Shown here piece after piece: positions 7,807 to 15,477 of a stretch of DNA of 64,000 nt. The stretch's first letter is position 1, and every line of letters begins with the position of its first letter. The stretch is from contig NZ_CANLXP010000005.1 of assembly GCF_947495145.1 (NCBI RefSeq), forward strand, positions 117,673-181,672, given 5' to 3'. A program made the position numbers and the translations under genes. Below the pieces are notes generated by a model. It saw only the letters and a list, made by a program, of their open reading frames with translations, had not been told where the DNA came from and made no database searches. The stretch is from an uncultured Arthrobacter sp. (GTDB taxonomy: Bacteria > Actinomycetota > Actinomycetes > Actinomycetales > Micrococcaceae).

Positions 7807-9207
7807 CTACCAGGAGTCTGTCCCTGCCTCCTCGCCTTCAAGCCGGCGCATGGCCTTGCGTGCTGCCTGCCCGATGATCGCGCTGTACGTCGGGTACGCG
7901 AACTTCACCCGGGCCAGCGTGGCGACATCCGTGCCGGCCGCCATTGCGGAGGCAACCGCCTGGATCACCTCCACCGCGTTTTCCCCGACCGCATGCGCAC
8001 CGAGGATGAGTTCCCGGTGCCTGTCGGTGACCAGTTTGAGGAAGCCTTGCTCCCGGTCATCAATGATCGGACGCTCAACCGCGCCATAGGGAACGACGAC
8101 GACGGCACACTGGGCGTCGCGCTGGCGGGCCTGAGCCTCAGTGAGGCCCACTCCCGCGTAGTCCGGGTCGGTGAAGCCTCCCTCGGGAAGCAGATGGTGC
8201 GGCGTGGTGCGATGCGCGCCAAGGACCGCGTTTTCGGCAGCCGTCTCACCCTCGAAGACTGCTGCCTGGACCAGCATCGATGTCCCGTTCGCGTCGCCGG
8301 CAACAAAGATGTGCGGCACATTGGACCGGAGATAGTTGTCCACCGGGATTGCTCCCCGGGCAGCGGCGACGCCTGCAGCTTCCAGGCCGAGCCCGTCGAT
8401 ATTCGCCGGCCATCCGGCGGCCATGATCACGGCTCCAACCCGCGCCGACTGCGCGCCGTCGGTACCTTGCCAGCGGATTTCAAGGCCGCCGTCGTCGTGT
8501 TTATCTATGCCGTCAACACCGTGGATGCCCACAGCCACACGCACGCCGTGGGAACGGAAGCCGTCCGTCACGACGGCGGAAACGTCGTCGTCCTCGGTGG
8601 TGAGGATGCGCGGCGCGAGGTCCAGCAGGGTGACGCTGGAGCCGAGGGCATCGAAGATGGTGGCCAGCTGCGCGCCAGTGTGACCGCCGCCGATGATCGC
8701 GACTGAGCCCGGCAGCTCCGGGAGATCGAGTACCTCGGAGGGGAGCGCGGCATGCTCGGCGCCGGCGATCGGAAGCCGGCGTGCGCTTCCACCGACACAC
8801 AGAATGATCGACGCAGCCGTCACCACACGTCCGTCAATGGAAACCTCGTGCGGCCCGGTGAAGGACGCCTCACCTTCCAAGAGCGTGATGTCCAGCTGGC
8901 GCATGGCCTCGCCGTATCCTTTTGCCTCCAGTACGCGGTCGACCGTGGAGCGGACCCTGCGGACCAGTTGCGGCCAGTCCACGGCGGGCTCGTGGACCAC
9001 GATCCCGTAGTCGCGGGCGGTGCGCACCTCCCGGTACAGCCGGGCGGTTTTCGCCAGTACCCGTGTCGGCACGCAGCCGGAATTCACGCAGGTTCCGCCC
9101 AACCGTGCACGCTCGACGACGGCGGTGCGCGCCCCGAGTTCCGCTGCGCGTGTTGCTGCAGCCATGCCCGCCGGGCCGGCGCCGATCACCAGAACATCAA
9201 AATCCAT
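7807..9207 (-). CDS. FAD-dependent pyridine nucleotide-disulfide oxidoreductase
   Basis: A 466-aa class I disulfide oxidoreductase. It has an FAD-binding GAGPAG (9-14), the redox pair in GGTCVNSGCVP (Cys40, Cys45), a second Rossmann motif (IIGGGHTGAQLATIF), and a GDANG FAD motif. The usual C-terminal His-x4-Glu dyad of lipoamide dehydrogenases is not seen: the equivalent stretch reads FAYPTYSAIIGQ, closer to SthA-like or MerA-like proteins, and the MerA C-terminal Cys pair is also missing. I prefer the start MDFDVLVIG at 9207 because GGGAGG lies six bases upstream; the ORF-track start ten codons earlier has no such site. The electron acceptor is unknown. Confidence 0.85.
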   Translation of the reverse strand: MDFDVLVIGAGPAGMAAATRAAELGARTAVVERARLGGTCVNSGCVPTRVLAKTARLYREVRTARDYGIVVHEPAVDWPQLVRRVRSTVDRVLEAKGYGEAMRQLDITLLEGEASFTGPHEVSIDGRVVTAASIILCVGGSARRLPIAGAEHAALPSEVLDLPELPGSVAIIGGGHTGAQLATIFDALGSSVTLLDLAPRILTTEDDDVSAVVTDGFRSHGVRVAVGIHGVDGIDKHDDGGLEIRWQGTDGAQSARVGAVIMAAGWPANIDGLGLEAAGVAAARGAIPVDNYLRSNVPHIFVAGDANGTSMLVQAAVFEGETAAENAVLGAHRTTPHHLLPEGGFTDPDYAGVGLTEAQARQRDAQCAVVVVPYGAVERPIIDDREQGFLKLVTDRHRELILGAHAVGENAVEVIQAVASAMAAGTDVATLARVKFAYPTYSAIIGQAARKAMRRLEGEEAGTDSW

Positions 9208-9285
9208 TACTGCCTCCCTGGCTCCATCCTGCCCCATTGGGCCGACATTCCGTCAGGTTCATTGCCGTCCAGCAGAGGGCAGTGC

Positions 9286-10044
9286 TTAGGCGAAGTAGAC
9301 GCCGATTCGATTGCCGTCGATCTCCTCGATGCGGATGTCGATGTCATACACCTCGCGCAGCAGCGGCGTGTGCATCAGCTCTGCCGGCGTGCCCTGATGT
9401 ATCACGGCGCCGTCACGCATTGCGATGATTGCGTCCGAGTAGCAGGAGGCGAAGTTGATGTCGTGGATGACCAGCACCACGGTCTTGCCGAGGTCTTCGA
9501 CCGTGCGCCTGAGCATCCGCATCAGGTCCACCGCGTGCTTCATGTCGAGGTTGTTCAGTGGCTCGTCCAAGAAGATGTAGTCGGTGTCCTGAGCCAGCAC
9601 CATGGCAATGAACGCGCGCTGCCGCTGTCCACCGGAGAGCTCGTCGACAAACCGATCCGCCATCGAGCCCAGGTCGAGATAGTCCAGCGCACGCTCAATG
9701 TGGGCGCGGTCCGCGGTGGTGGGCCTGCCCTGGTTGTGCGGGAAACGCCCGAAACCCACCAGGTCGCGGACGGTGAGCCGGACGGTGAGCTGATTGTCCT
9801 GCCGCAGGATTGCCATCTTCCGCGCGAGGGTGTTGCTCGCCGTCGTACTGACGTCCATGCCTTCTATCACCACCGAACCGCTGTCCATCGGCAGCAGCCT
9901 GCTCATCATCGACAACAGCGTGGACTTGCCCGCGCCGTTGGGGCCGATGATCGAGGTGATGCCGCCCTGGCGGATGGCAGCGGTGACGGAGTCGACGACG
10001 GTCTCGGAGCCGTACGCCTTGGTTACGCCGGTCAGCTGGATCAC
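9286..10044 (-). CDS. Siderophore ABC transporter ATP-binding protein (YclP/CeuD-like)
   Basis: A 252-aa ABC ATPase with Walker A GPNGAGKST (34-42), signature DELSGGQRQR and Walker B IFLDEP. The ORF-track entry runs 200 codons further upstream, but that part is a shadow of the permease gene. The true start is GTG at 10044, which overlaps the permease stop (GTGA). It is the last gene of a four-gene importer (binding protein, two permeases, ATPase) of the YclNOPQ/CeuBCDE type that takes up catecholate siderophores such as petrobactin in known cases. It would energise transport at the inner face of the membrane. Confidence 0.9.
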   Translation of the reverse strand: MIQLTGVTKAYGSETVVDSVTAAIRQGGITSIIGPNGAGKSTLLSMMSRLLPMDSGSVVIEGMDVSTTASNTLARKMAILRQDNQLTVRLTVRDLVGFGRFPHNQGRPTTADRAHIERALDYLDLGSMADRFVDELSGGQRQRAFIAMVLAQDTDYIFLDEPLNNLDMKHAVDLMRMLRRTVEDLGKTVVLVIHDINFASCYSDAIIAMRDGAVIHQGTPAELMHTPLLREVYDIDIRIEEIDGNRIGVYFA

Positions 10045-11048
10045 TTGATCGAACCTTTCAGGAGCAGGGCGATGAAAACGATCCCGCCAACGAACTCGAT
10101 GACAATGCTGAGGGCCGTATCGAATCCGAAGACCCGCTCCAGGACAAGTTGGCCCCCGAGGAGCGCGATGGCGCCCAGCAGTACGGCGATCGGCAAGACA
10201 TAGGCGTGCCGGAACACTGCGGAAAGCTGGTACGCCATCGAGGCCACCAGTAGGCCGAAGAACGTGATCGGGCCAACCAGGGCGGTGGAGACAGCCACCA
10301 GGACCGAGCAGATAACCAATACCTGGGTGACTGTGCTCTTGTGGTTTATCCCCAGGCTGAGGGAGGTTTCGCGCCCGAGCGCAAGGACATCGAACTGGTT
10401 CCTGATCCGCCAGCCGGCGGCACTCGCGGCGAGAATAGCCACCGTTGAAATTCCGAGCAGCGAGGAGTCCACATTGTTGAAGCTCGCGAAGAACAGGTCC
10501 TGCAGCACCACGAACTCGCTCGGATCGATGAGCCTCTGCAGCAGCGAGGAGATTCCGCGGAACAACGTGCCGAAAATGATCCCGACCAGCAGGACCAGGT
10601 GCAGGGACTTCCCGCCGCCGATGAAGAGCCAGCGGTAGAGAACCCACGAGAAGCCCACCATCAGCGTTACTTCCATGAGGAACCGGGTCCCCGCGCCCAT
10701 GGTGAGCAGGGCCTGGGTGCCGATGGCGAACGCAAGGAACGTCTGGAGGAGGATGTAGAGCGCGTCGAATCCCATAATCGACGGCGTGAGGATCCGGTTT
10801 CCGGTGACCGTCTGGAACAGTACCGTGGAGATTCCGACGGCGTATGCCACCAGCAGCATCGACGCCACCTTGTTGGCGCGTAGCGGGAGCACGTACGCCA
10901 GATTTCCCGAGAGGCCGATGGTTAGAAAGGTGACGGTCAGCGCGGCCGTGAGGAGACTGAGTACCAGGATCCAGGTGCGGGGGCTGAGGCTCCCGGTCGG
11001 CCGCCGTCGTCGTACTGTCAGCGCAGGTGGGAGTGCGTCAGGCGACAC
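10041..11048 (-). CDS. Siderophore ABC transporter permease 2 (FecCD family)
   Basis: A 335-aa FecCD-family permease with about nine to ten membrane helices. Typical segments are seen: NRILTPSIMGFDALYILLQT near the N-terminal third and GPITFFGLLVASMAYQL near the C-terminal third. Its start overlaps the end of the first permease gene by eleven bases and its stop overlaps the ATPase start, so the operon is tightly coupled. The substrate-binding gene lies first in the operon. The type is that of CeuC/YclO. Confidence 0.9.
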   Translation of the reverse strand: MSPDALPPALTVRRRRPTGSLSPRTWILVLSLLTAALTVTFLTIGLSGNLAYVLPLRANKVASMLLVAYAVGISTVLFQTVTGNRILTPSIMGFDALYILLQTFLAFAIGTQALLTMGAGTRFLMEVTLMVGFSWVLYRWLFIGGGKSLHLVLLVGIIFGTLFRGISSLLQRLIDPSEFVVLQDLFFASFNNVDSSLLGISTVAILAASAAGWRIRNQFDVLALGRETSLSLGINHKSTVTQVLVICSVLVAVSTALVGPITFFGLLVASMAYQLSAVFRHAYVLPIAVLLGAIALLGGQLVLERVFGFDTALSIVIEFVGGIVFIALLLKGSIK

Positions 11049-12060
11049 GGCGGCGGCTCCTCAGCAGGAGATAGAGGAAGCCGGCGGCTCCGACAACGGA
11101 CAGGACGGTTCCAACCGGGATCTCATAGGGGAAGCGGATCAGGCGGCCAAGAATGTCGCACAGCAGCACCAGCCCCGCACCGAGCAGCGCAACCCAGGGA
11201 ACAGCCCGGCGTACGTTGTCCCCGATCAGGATCGAGACCAGGTTGGGCACCACGAGGCCGAGAAACGGTACTGCACCGACAGTCACCACGACGACGGCGC
11301 TGATCAGGGAGACGATGACAAGTCCCAGGCTCATCACCGCTCGGTAGTTCAGGCCGAGATTCGTCGTGAATTCGCTTCCCATCCCGGCCACGGTGAAGCG
11401 GTCGGCGGCGAAGTACCCGACGGCCGTGAGCGCACCGACCAGCCAGAGGAACTCGTACCGGCCAGCGATGACACCGGAAAAATCGCCCACCATCCAGCTG
11501 TTCAGGCTCTGCAGCAGGTCGAACCGGTAGGCGAAGAAGGTGGTCACTGCGCCGATGATCCCACCCAGCATGATTCCGACCAGCGGAACAATCAGCGTGT
11601 TGCGGAGGGGAACCCGCCGCAGCACCGCCAGGAAGAGTGCCGTGCCGGCGACGGCGAACAGGGCTGCCACGCCCATCTTGGCCAGCAGGGGAGCAGCCGG
11701 CACCAGCAGCGTGACCACGAGGATGCCGAGCATCGCCGACTCCACTGTTCCGACGGTGGAGGATTCGACGAATTTGTTGCGCGCCATGAGCTGCAGAATG
11801 AGCCCGGCGACGCCCACCGCCATACCTGTCAGGAGGATGGCCAGCGTCCGGGGAATGCGGCTGACGAGCATGATGCGCCCGGCCGTGCCGTCATCCGAAT
11901 CGGAGAACAACGCGGCCAGCGACACGTCGCTGACCCCGATGAACAGGCTGACAACAGAAAGCACGACGACGGCGACGGTCGCCAGTACAGCGGGGAACGC
12001 TGGGAACCGGCGGCGCGCCGTCGTCGTCCGGGCATCTGCCGGTGCTGTTGCTGTGATCAC
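11038..12060 (-). CDS. Siderophore ABC transporter permease 1 (FecCD family)
   Basis: A 340-aa FecCD-family permease. The motif SRIPRTLAILLTGMAVGVAGLILQ (residues about 50-75) is the family hallmark, and GAVPFLGLVVPNLVSIL marks the C-terminal region. It is separated from the upstream binding-protein gene by a 44-base gap that is almost filled by a perfect 11-bp hairpin (12073-12098), a common device to lower permease expression relative to the binding protein. It is of YclN/CeuB type. Confidence 0.9.
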   Translation of the reverse strand: MITATAPADARTTTARRRFPAFPAVLATVAVVVLSVVSLFIGVSDVSLAALFSDSDDGTAGRIMLVSRIPRTLAILLTGMAVGVAGLILQLMARNKFVESSTVGTVESAMLGILVVTLLVPAAPLLAKMGVAALFAVAGTALFLAVLRRVPLRNTLIVPLVGIMLGGIIGAVTTFFAYRFDLLQSLNSWMVGDFSGVIAGRYEFLWLVGALTAVGYFAADRFTVAGMGSEFTTNLGLNYRAVMSLGLVIVSLISAVVVVTVGAVPFLGLVVPNLVSILIGDNVRRAVPWVALLGAGLVLLCDILGRLIRFPYEIPVGTVLSVVGAAGFLYLLLRSRRRVA

Positions 12061-12072
12061 GGGATTCTCCGT

Positions 12073-12098
12073 GCCGGTCGCCTCGAGAGGCGACCGGC
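12073..12098 (-). other. Intercistronic hairpin between binding-protein and permease genes
   Basis: gccggtcgcct (12073-12083) pairs perfectly with aggcgaccggc (12088-12098) across a four-base loop. No T run follows, so it is more likely an RNA-stabilising or partly terminating element than a full terminator. Confidence 0.7.
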
Positions 12099-12104
12099 GA
12101 ATGG

Positions 12105-13055
12105 TCAGCTGGTCAGGGCGTCGTTGACGGAGCTGATCATGGCCTCGACGTTGGACAGGCCGTAGCCCACGAGGTACCAGCTCGCGGCGTCGAGGTACGC
12201 GATGTTGTCTTCGGAGGCAGCGTTGGTGCCGTTGACGAGCTCGTTATCCAGTACGGCTGAGGCGGCGTCTCCGGACTCGCCGATCGCCGAGTCGCGATCG
12301 ATCACGAACAGGTGGTCGGGATTGGTCTCTGCGATGAATTCGAAGGAAATGGACTGGCCGTGTGTTCCGTCCTCCGTCACTTCGGCGGCAGGTTCCACGC
12401 CGAGGACGTCGTGAATCAGGCCGAACCGGGAGCCGGCGCCGTAAGCAGTCAGCTCACCGCCGCTGGTCAGAACAATCAGGCCCGTTCCGGCATCGGCGGC
12501 GTTCGCCTGCGTGTCGGCAATGGTGGCGTCGATTGCCGTAAGACGCTCGGTTACGTCGTCTTCCTTCTCAAAGATCCGGCCCAGTGTGGTGCTGACTTCC
12601 TTGAAGCTCTCGATGGGTGCTGCCTGGTCAACGCTCAGGTCGATGGTGGGAGCAATCTCGCTGAGCTCGTCGTAGTAGTCGGCCGTGCGGCCGGAAATGA
12701 TGATCAGGTCGGGTGCGCCGGCGGCAATGGCCTCGAAATCGGGTTCCTTGACTGACCCGATCTTCGTGTAGTCGTCGGACTCGTAGGCGTCGAGGGCCTC
12801 AGGCAGGTTTCCCTGCGGCACGCCGGAGACGGCAACGCCGAGGTTATCCAGGGAGTCGAGTACCCCGAGATCGAAGGTGAAAACATTCTGCGGGTTGGCG
12901 GGGACGTCGGTGGTTCCCTGTGCGTGCTCCACGGGCAGGGTGGTCGCGGATCCTGCTTCCTCATTGCCGGCATCTGCGGTGCCGCCGCACGCCGTCAGGG
13001 TGAGGGCCGATGCCGACAATGCGGCGACCACGCTGATTCTTACGGAATTTTTCAC
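12105..13055 (-). CDS. Siderophore ABC transporter substrate-binding lipoprotein (YclQ/CeuE-like)
   Basis: A 316-aa binding protein with a lipoprotein signal ending LTAC and Cys23 as lipid anchor, followed by LPVEHAQGTTDVPANPQNVFTFDLGVLDSLDNLG, the typical start of the YclQ/FatB/CeuE group. I place the start at GTG 13055 because CTGGAG lies eight bases upstream and the signal peptide then has normal length; the ORF-track start adds twenty residues. It heads the operon 13055-9286. An iron box lies 64 bases upstream, so iron repression is expected. Confidence 0.9.
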   Translation of the reverse strand: MKNSVRISVVAALSASALTLTACGGTADAGNEEAGSATTLPVEHAQGTTDVPANPQNVFTFDLGVLDSLDNLGVAVSGVPQGNLPEALDAYESDDYTKIGSVKEPDFEAIAAGAPDLIIISGRTADYYDELSEIAPTIDLSVDQAAPIESFKEVSTTLGRIFEKEDDVTERLTAIDATIADTQANAADAGTGLIVLTSGGELTAYGAGSRFGLIHDVLGVEPAAEVTEDGTHGQSISFEFIAETNPDHLFVIDRDSAIGESGDAASAVLDNELVNGTNAASEDNIAYLDAASWYLVGYGLSNVEAMISSVNDALTS

Positions 13056-13118
13056 GTTCGAGACTCCAGGGTGAGAAGGAAGGAATGTCAGCAGCAGCTT
13101 CAGTCGCGCCACCATAAG

Positions 13119-13137
13119 TAAGGTATGGCTTACCTTA
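13119..13137 (-). promoter_or_regulatory. DtxR/IdeR-type iron box, near-perfect dyad
   Basis: TAAGGTATGGCTTACCTTA has perfect 7-bp inverted arms (TAAGGTA/TACCTTA) around tggct and matches the 19-bp actinobacterial iron-box pattern. It precedes the YclQ-like operon. Confidence 0.8.
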
Positions 13138-13199
13138 CGAGAGTTCCAATTACTCGAACGTGTTCTATCTCACGTTGATTTCGGCCTCGGTTGCGGGTA

Positions 13200-14513
13200 T
13201 CAGGTGGACGGGACGCCGGGAATCCGGTTCTCCCGGAAGGCGTCAACGAAGAGGGAGTGGTCATTTCGAACCGTGCGGGCGTAATCCAACGAAAACTCAA
13301 GGATGTCCTCGACGAACTCGTTCCGACGACCTTCGGTCACCTGCATGATGGCCCGCTCGGTCTGGAAGTTCACCAGGTCCTGGTCGCTGTCCTCATCTGA
13401 CGCGCAGTGCACCTTGGCGGTGGCTCGTCCGAGGTCCACGAGCACCGGCTCGATCTCGTCCGGCTCCGTGAGGTTGTCCCAGCGAAGATCCGCCTTATAG
13501 GGAGAGAGTTCATCCACCACGAACCCGACGCCGTCAACGGTTGTGTAGCCGAGGAAGGTGTCGGTGTGTACCTGGAGGGCGCGCTGGCTGATGACGGTAC
13601 GGTGCCCGTCATGCTCGAAGTACGAGCGAACTCGATCGTCCGTGACGATGCGGCTCGGTGCGGCGACGTTGCCCTGTTTCATTGAGATGATGATGTCGTT
13701 TTCCAGGGCTTCGTTGTAACCCTCAATGAGCACGTTGTAGGCGGGCAGCCCCGCGCTGCCGATGCCGAAGCCGGTGCTGCCGACGATGTCCTTCACGTTG
13801 TAAAAGATTTCGCGGGCCGAGCGCTTGTCTTCGGGGATGGTGCCGAGGTAGTCCTCGAATGCCTTCGCCACCATGGCGTACTCTGCGTCATCCAGCCGAC
13901 GCGTCTTGCTGTTGTCCTGGAAGTGGCGTTCGTGGTCCTCCACGAACGTCATCGCATCGAGCAGGTCGGTGCGCCGGGACGCGCGCGCTGCGAGCAGCAC
14001 AGCATGGATGGTTCCCGATGTGTTGCCGAGGTGGAGCGCGAAGTCATCCTGGCCGGCGTCGTCATAATGCTTTACGTGGTCCAGATACGCGGACAGGTAC
14101 GTGCGGGCCAGGGAGCGCACCGCTTCCTCGGGAAGCGCCTTCTGCCAGCACATCAGTGCCAGCGAGGTGGTGAACCGCCGCAGGTCCCAGGAGAAGTGCC
14201 CGAGGTAAGCCTCATCGAAGTCGTTGATGTCGAAGGTGAGCTGGCCCGTACTGCTCATATAGGTGCCGAAGTTCTCCGCGTGGAGGTCACCGTGGATCCA
14301 TACCCGGCTGGTGTTGTCATCCGCCCAGTTGTCGGTCATCTCCTTCATGTCTGCGTAGAAGAGGCAGGCGCTGCCGCGGTAGAACGCGAATGGATCGGCC
14401 GCCATCTTTCGGAACTTGGTCCGGAATCCGTGCGGATCCGCTTCCATGAGGGGCTTGAATGCCTCGACGAGGGTGTCGGCGATGAGCGACTCGCGGGCGT
14501 TGTTTTCAACCAT
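13200..14513 (-). CDS. DUF2252 family protein
   Basis: A 437-aa protein of the DUF2252 family, common in actinobacteria. Family motifs are seen: DPFAFYRGSACLFYADM, WIHGDLHAENFGTYMS and FDINDFDEAYLGHFSWDLRR. The HGDLHxxNFG and DxNDFDE stretches resemble the catalytic and metal loops of aminoglycoside-phosphotransferase-like kinases, so a small-molecule kinase activity is plausible but unproven. The gene is divergent from the CPBP-like gene. It lacks a ribosome site but has TAGACT six bases before the ATG, so it is probably leaderless. Confidence 0.85.
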   Translation of the reverse strand: MVENNARESLIADTLVEAFKPLMEADPHGFRTKFRKMAADPFAFYRGSACLFYADMKEMTDNWADDNTSRVWIHGDLHAENFGTYMSSTGQLTFDINDFDEAYLGHFSWDLRRFTTSLALMCWQKALPEEAVRSLARTYLSAYLDHVKHYDDAGQDDFALHLGNTSGTIHAVLLAARASRRTDLLDAMTFVEDHERHFQDNSKTRRLDDAEYAMVAKAFEDYLGTIPEDKRSAREIFYNVKDIVGSTGFGIGSAGLPAYNVLIEGYNEALENDIIISMKQGNVAAPSRIVTDDRVRSYFEHDGHRTVISQRALQVHTDTFLGYTTVDGVGFVVDELSPYKADLRWDNLTEPDEIEPVLVDLGRATAKVHCASDEDSDQDLVNFQTERAIMQVTEGRRNEFVEDILEFSLDYARTVRNDHSLFVDAFRENRIPGVPST

Positions 14514-14519
14514 TTCGCC

Positions 14520-14525
14520 AGTCTA
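14520..14525 (-). promoter_or_regulatory. -10 hexamer of a leaderless promoter (DUF2252)
   Basis: TAGACT on the minus strand is followed by six bases (GGCGAA) and then the ATG at 14513. There is no Shine-Dalgarno sequence. Confidence 0.55.
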
Positions 14526-14554
14526 GGGGTGTGCCCTGACAGTGGAGCAAGGCG

Positions 14555-14560
14555 TAAGCT
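14555..14560 (+). promoter_or_regulatory. -10 hexamer of a leaderless promoter (CPBP-like)
   Basis: TAAGCT is followed by CGAACC and the ATG at 14567. The identical hexamer and spacing occur before the M20 gene. Confidence 0.5.
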
Positions 14561-14566
14561 CGAACC

Positions 14567-15397
14567 ATGATCACCACGGCGAGCCTTGACGCGCGCCCCC
14601 GGGTACTTCCGGTCGTCGCCGCCGCGCTGGTGTCGGCGTCCGGTTTCCTCATCTTCGCGCTTGAGCAGAGGGTTCCCGGCTATCTGGTCCTTGCCGCGGC
14701 GCTGACAACCGCCTACTTCACCGGCAAAGCGCAGCATGGCAAGAGCCTTTTCCGGGATTTGCTGCTGCTGGCCATCGGCCTCGTCATCATCAGCGCCGTC
14801 CCCATCACTACCGACATCAGCTTCAGCCACATGACCATCATGGGCACGGCGATGATCCTGGCTGTAGCGGTGCCCTACCTGTTGTCCCGGTTCGTGTTCA
14901 AGGACCATGCGATCCGCTTCCCGGTCCTCACCGGCCAGAAATGGAACCGGACTGAGCGCTGGTACCTCCTGGCCGTCGTCGTCATCGGGTACCTGCTGCT
15001 GCCGGTGTACATGATTCCAACCGGTGTCTACGAGAACTGGCCCGCGGCCTCGGACGCGGGAACCATTGCGCGATTGTTCCTGGGCACCAACGTCCTGGGC
15101 ATCTGGGATGAGCTGTTCTTCATCTGCACCGCGTTCACCCTGCTGCGCCGCCACCTGCCCGACTGGCAGGCCAACCTCCTGCAGGCCGTGCTGTTCACGT
15201 CTTTCCTGTGGGAGTTGGGCTTCCACTCCTGGGGACCGTTCCTCATCTACCCCTTCGCGCTGATCCAGGCCTGGATCTTCTCGAAGACCAAGTCGCTGAG
15301 CTACATCGTGAGCGTGCACCTGTTGTTCGACTTCGTGCTCTTCCTGGTGCTGCTGCACGCCCACAACCGTGAGTGGTTCGCGATCTTCCTCTACTAG
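14567..15397 (+). CDS. CPBP-like intramembrane protease family protein
   Basis: A 276-aa protein with about eight membrane helices. The C-terminal half fits the CPBP (CAAX/Abi) family: WDELFFICTAF would be motif 1, LWELGFH motif 2 and HLLFD motif 3. The match is degenerate: motif 1 reads DE rather than EE and has no Arg four residues on, so catalytic activity is uncertain. Known members cleave prenylated proteins or act in bacteriocin immunity. It is divergent from DUF2252 and probably leaderless. A 10-bp tandem repeat follows its stop codon. Confidence 0.65.
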   Translation: MITTASLDARPRVLPVVAAALVSASGFLIFALEQRVPGYLVLAAALTTAYFTGKAQHGKSLFRDLLLLAIGLVIISAVPITTDISFSHMTIMGTAMILAVAVPYLLSRFVFKDHAIRFPVLTGQKWNRTERWYLLAVVVIGYLLLPVYMIPTGVYENWPAASDAGTIARLFLGTNVLGIWDELFFICTAFTLLRRHLPDWQANLLQAVLFTSFLWELGFHSWGPFLIYPFALIQAWIFSKTKSLSYIVSVHLLFDFVLFLVLLHAHNREWFAIFLY

Positions 15398-15400
15398 CCG

Positions 15401-15427
15401 TCACCAGTCCTCACCAGTCCTCACCAG
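15401..15427. repeat. 10-bp tandem repeat, 2.7 copies
   Basis: tcaccagtcc occurs at 15401-15410 and 15411-15420, followed by tcaccag at 15421-15427. It starts three bases after the CPBP-like stop codon. Confidence 0.9.
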
Positions 15428-15477
15428 GTGGAAGCGGAATTGGACTGACCCCCGGGGCCCTCTGAGACGGTAGGGGG

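Noticed and set aside
8752-10203. 483-aa plus-strand ORF
   Set aside because: It is antisense to the oxidoreductase and siderophore ATPase genes and has shadow-like composition.
10786-12165. 459-aa plus-strand ORF
   Set aside because: It is antisense to the two FecCD permeases, with Gln/Asp/His-rich sequence typical for the complement of membrane genes.
14345-15364. 339-aa minus-strand ORF
   Set aside because: It is antisense to the CPBP-like membrane gene and made of Gln/Glu/His-rich sequence.
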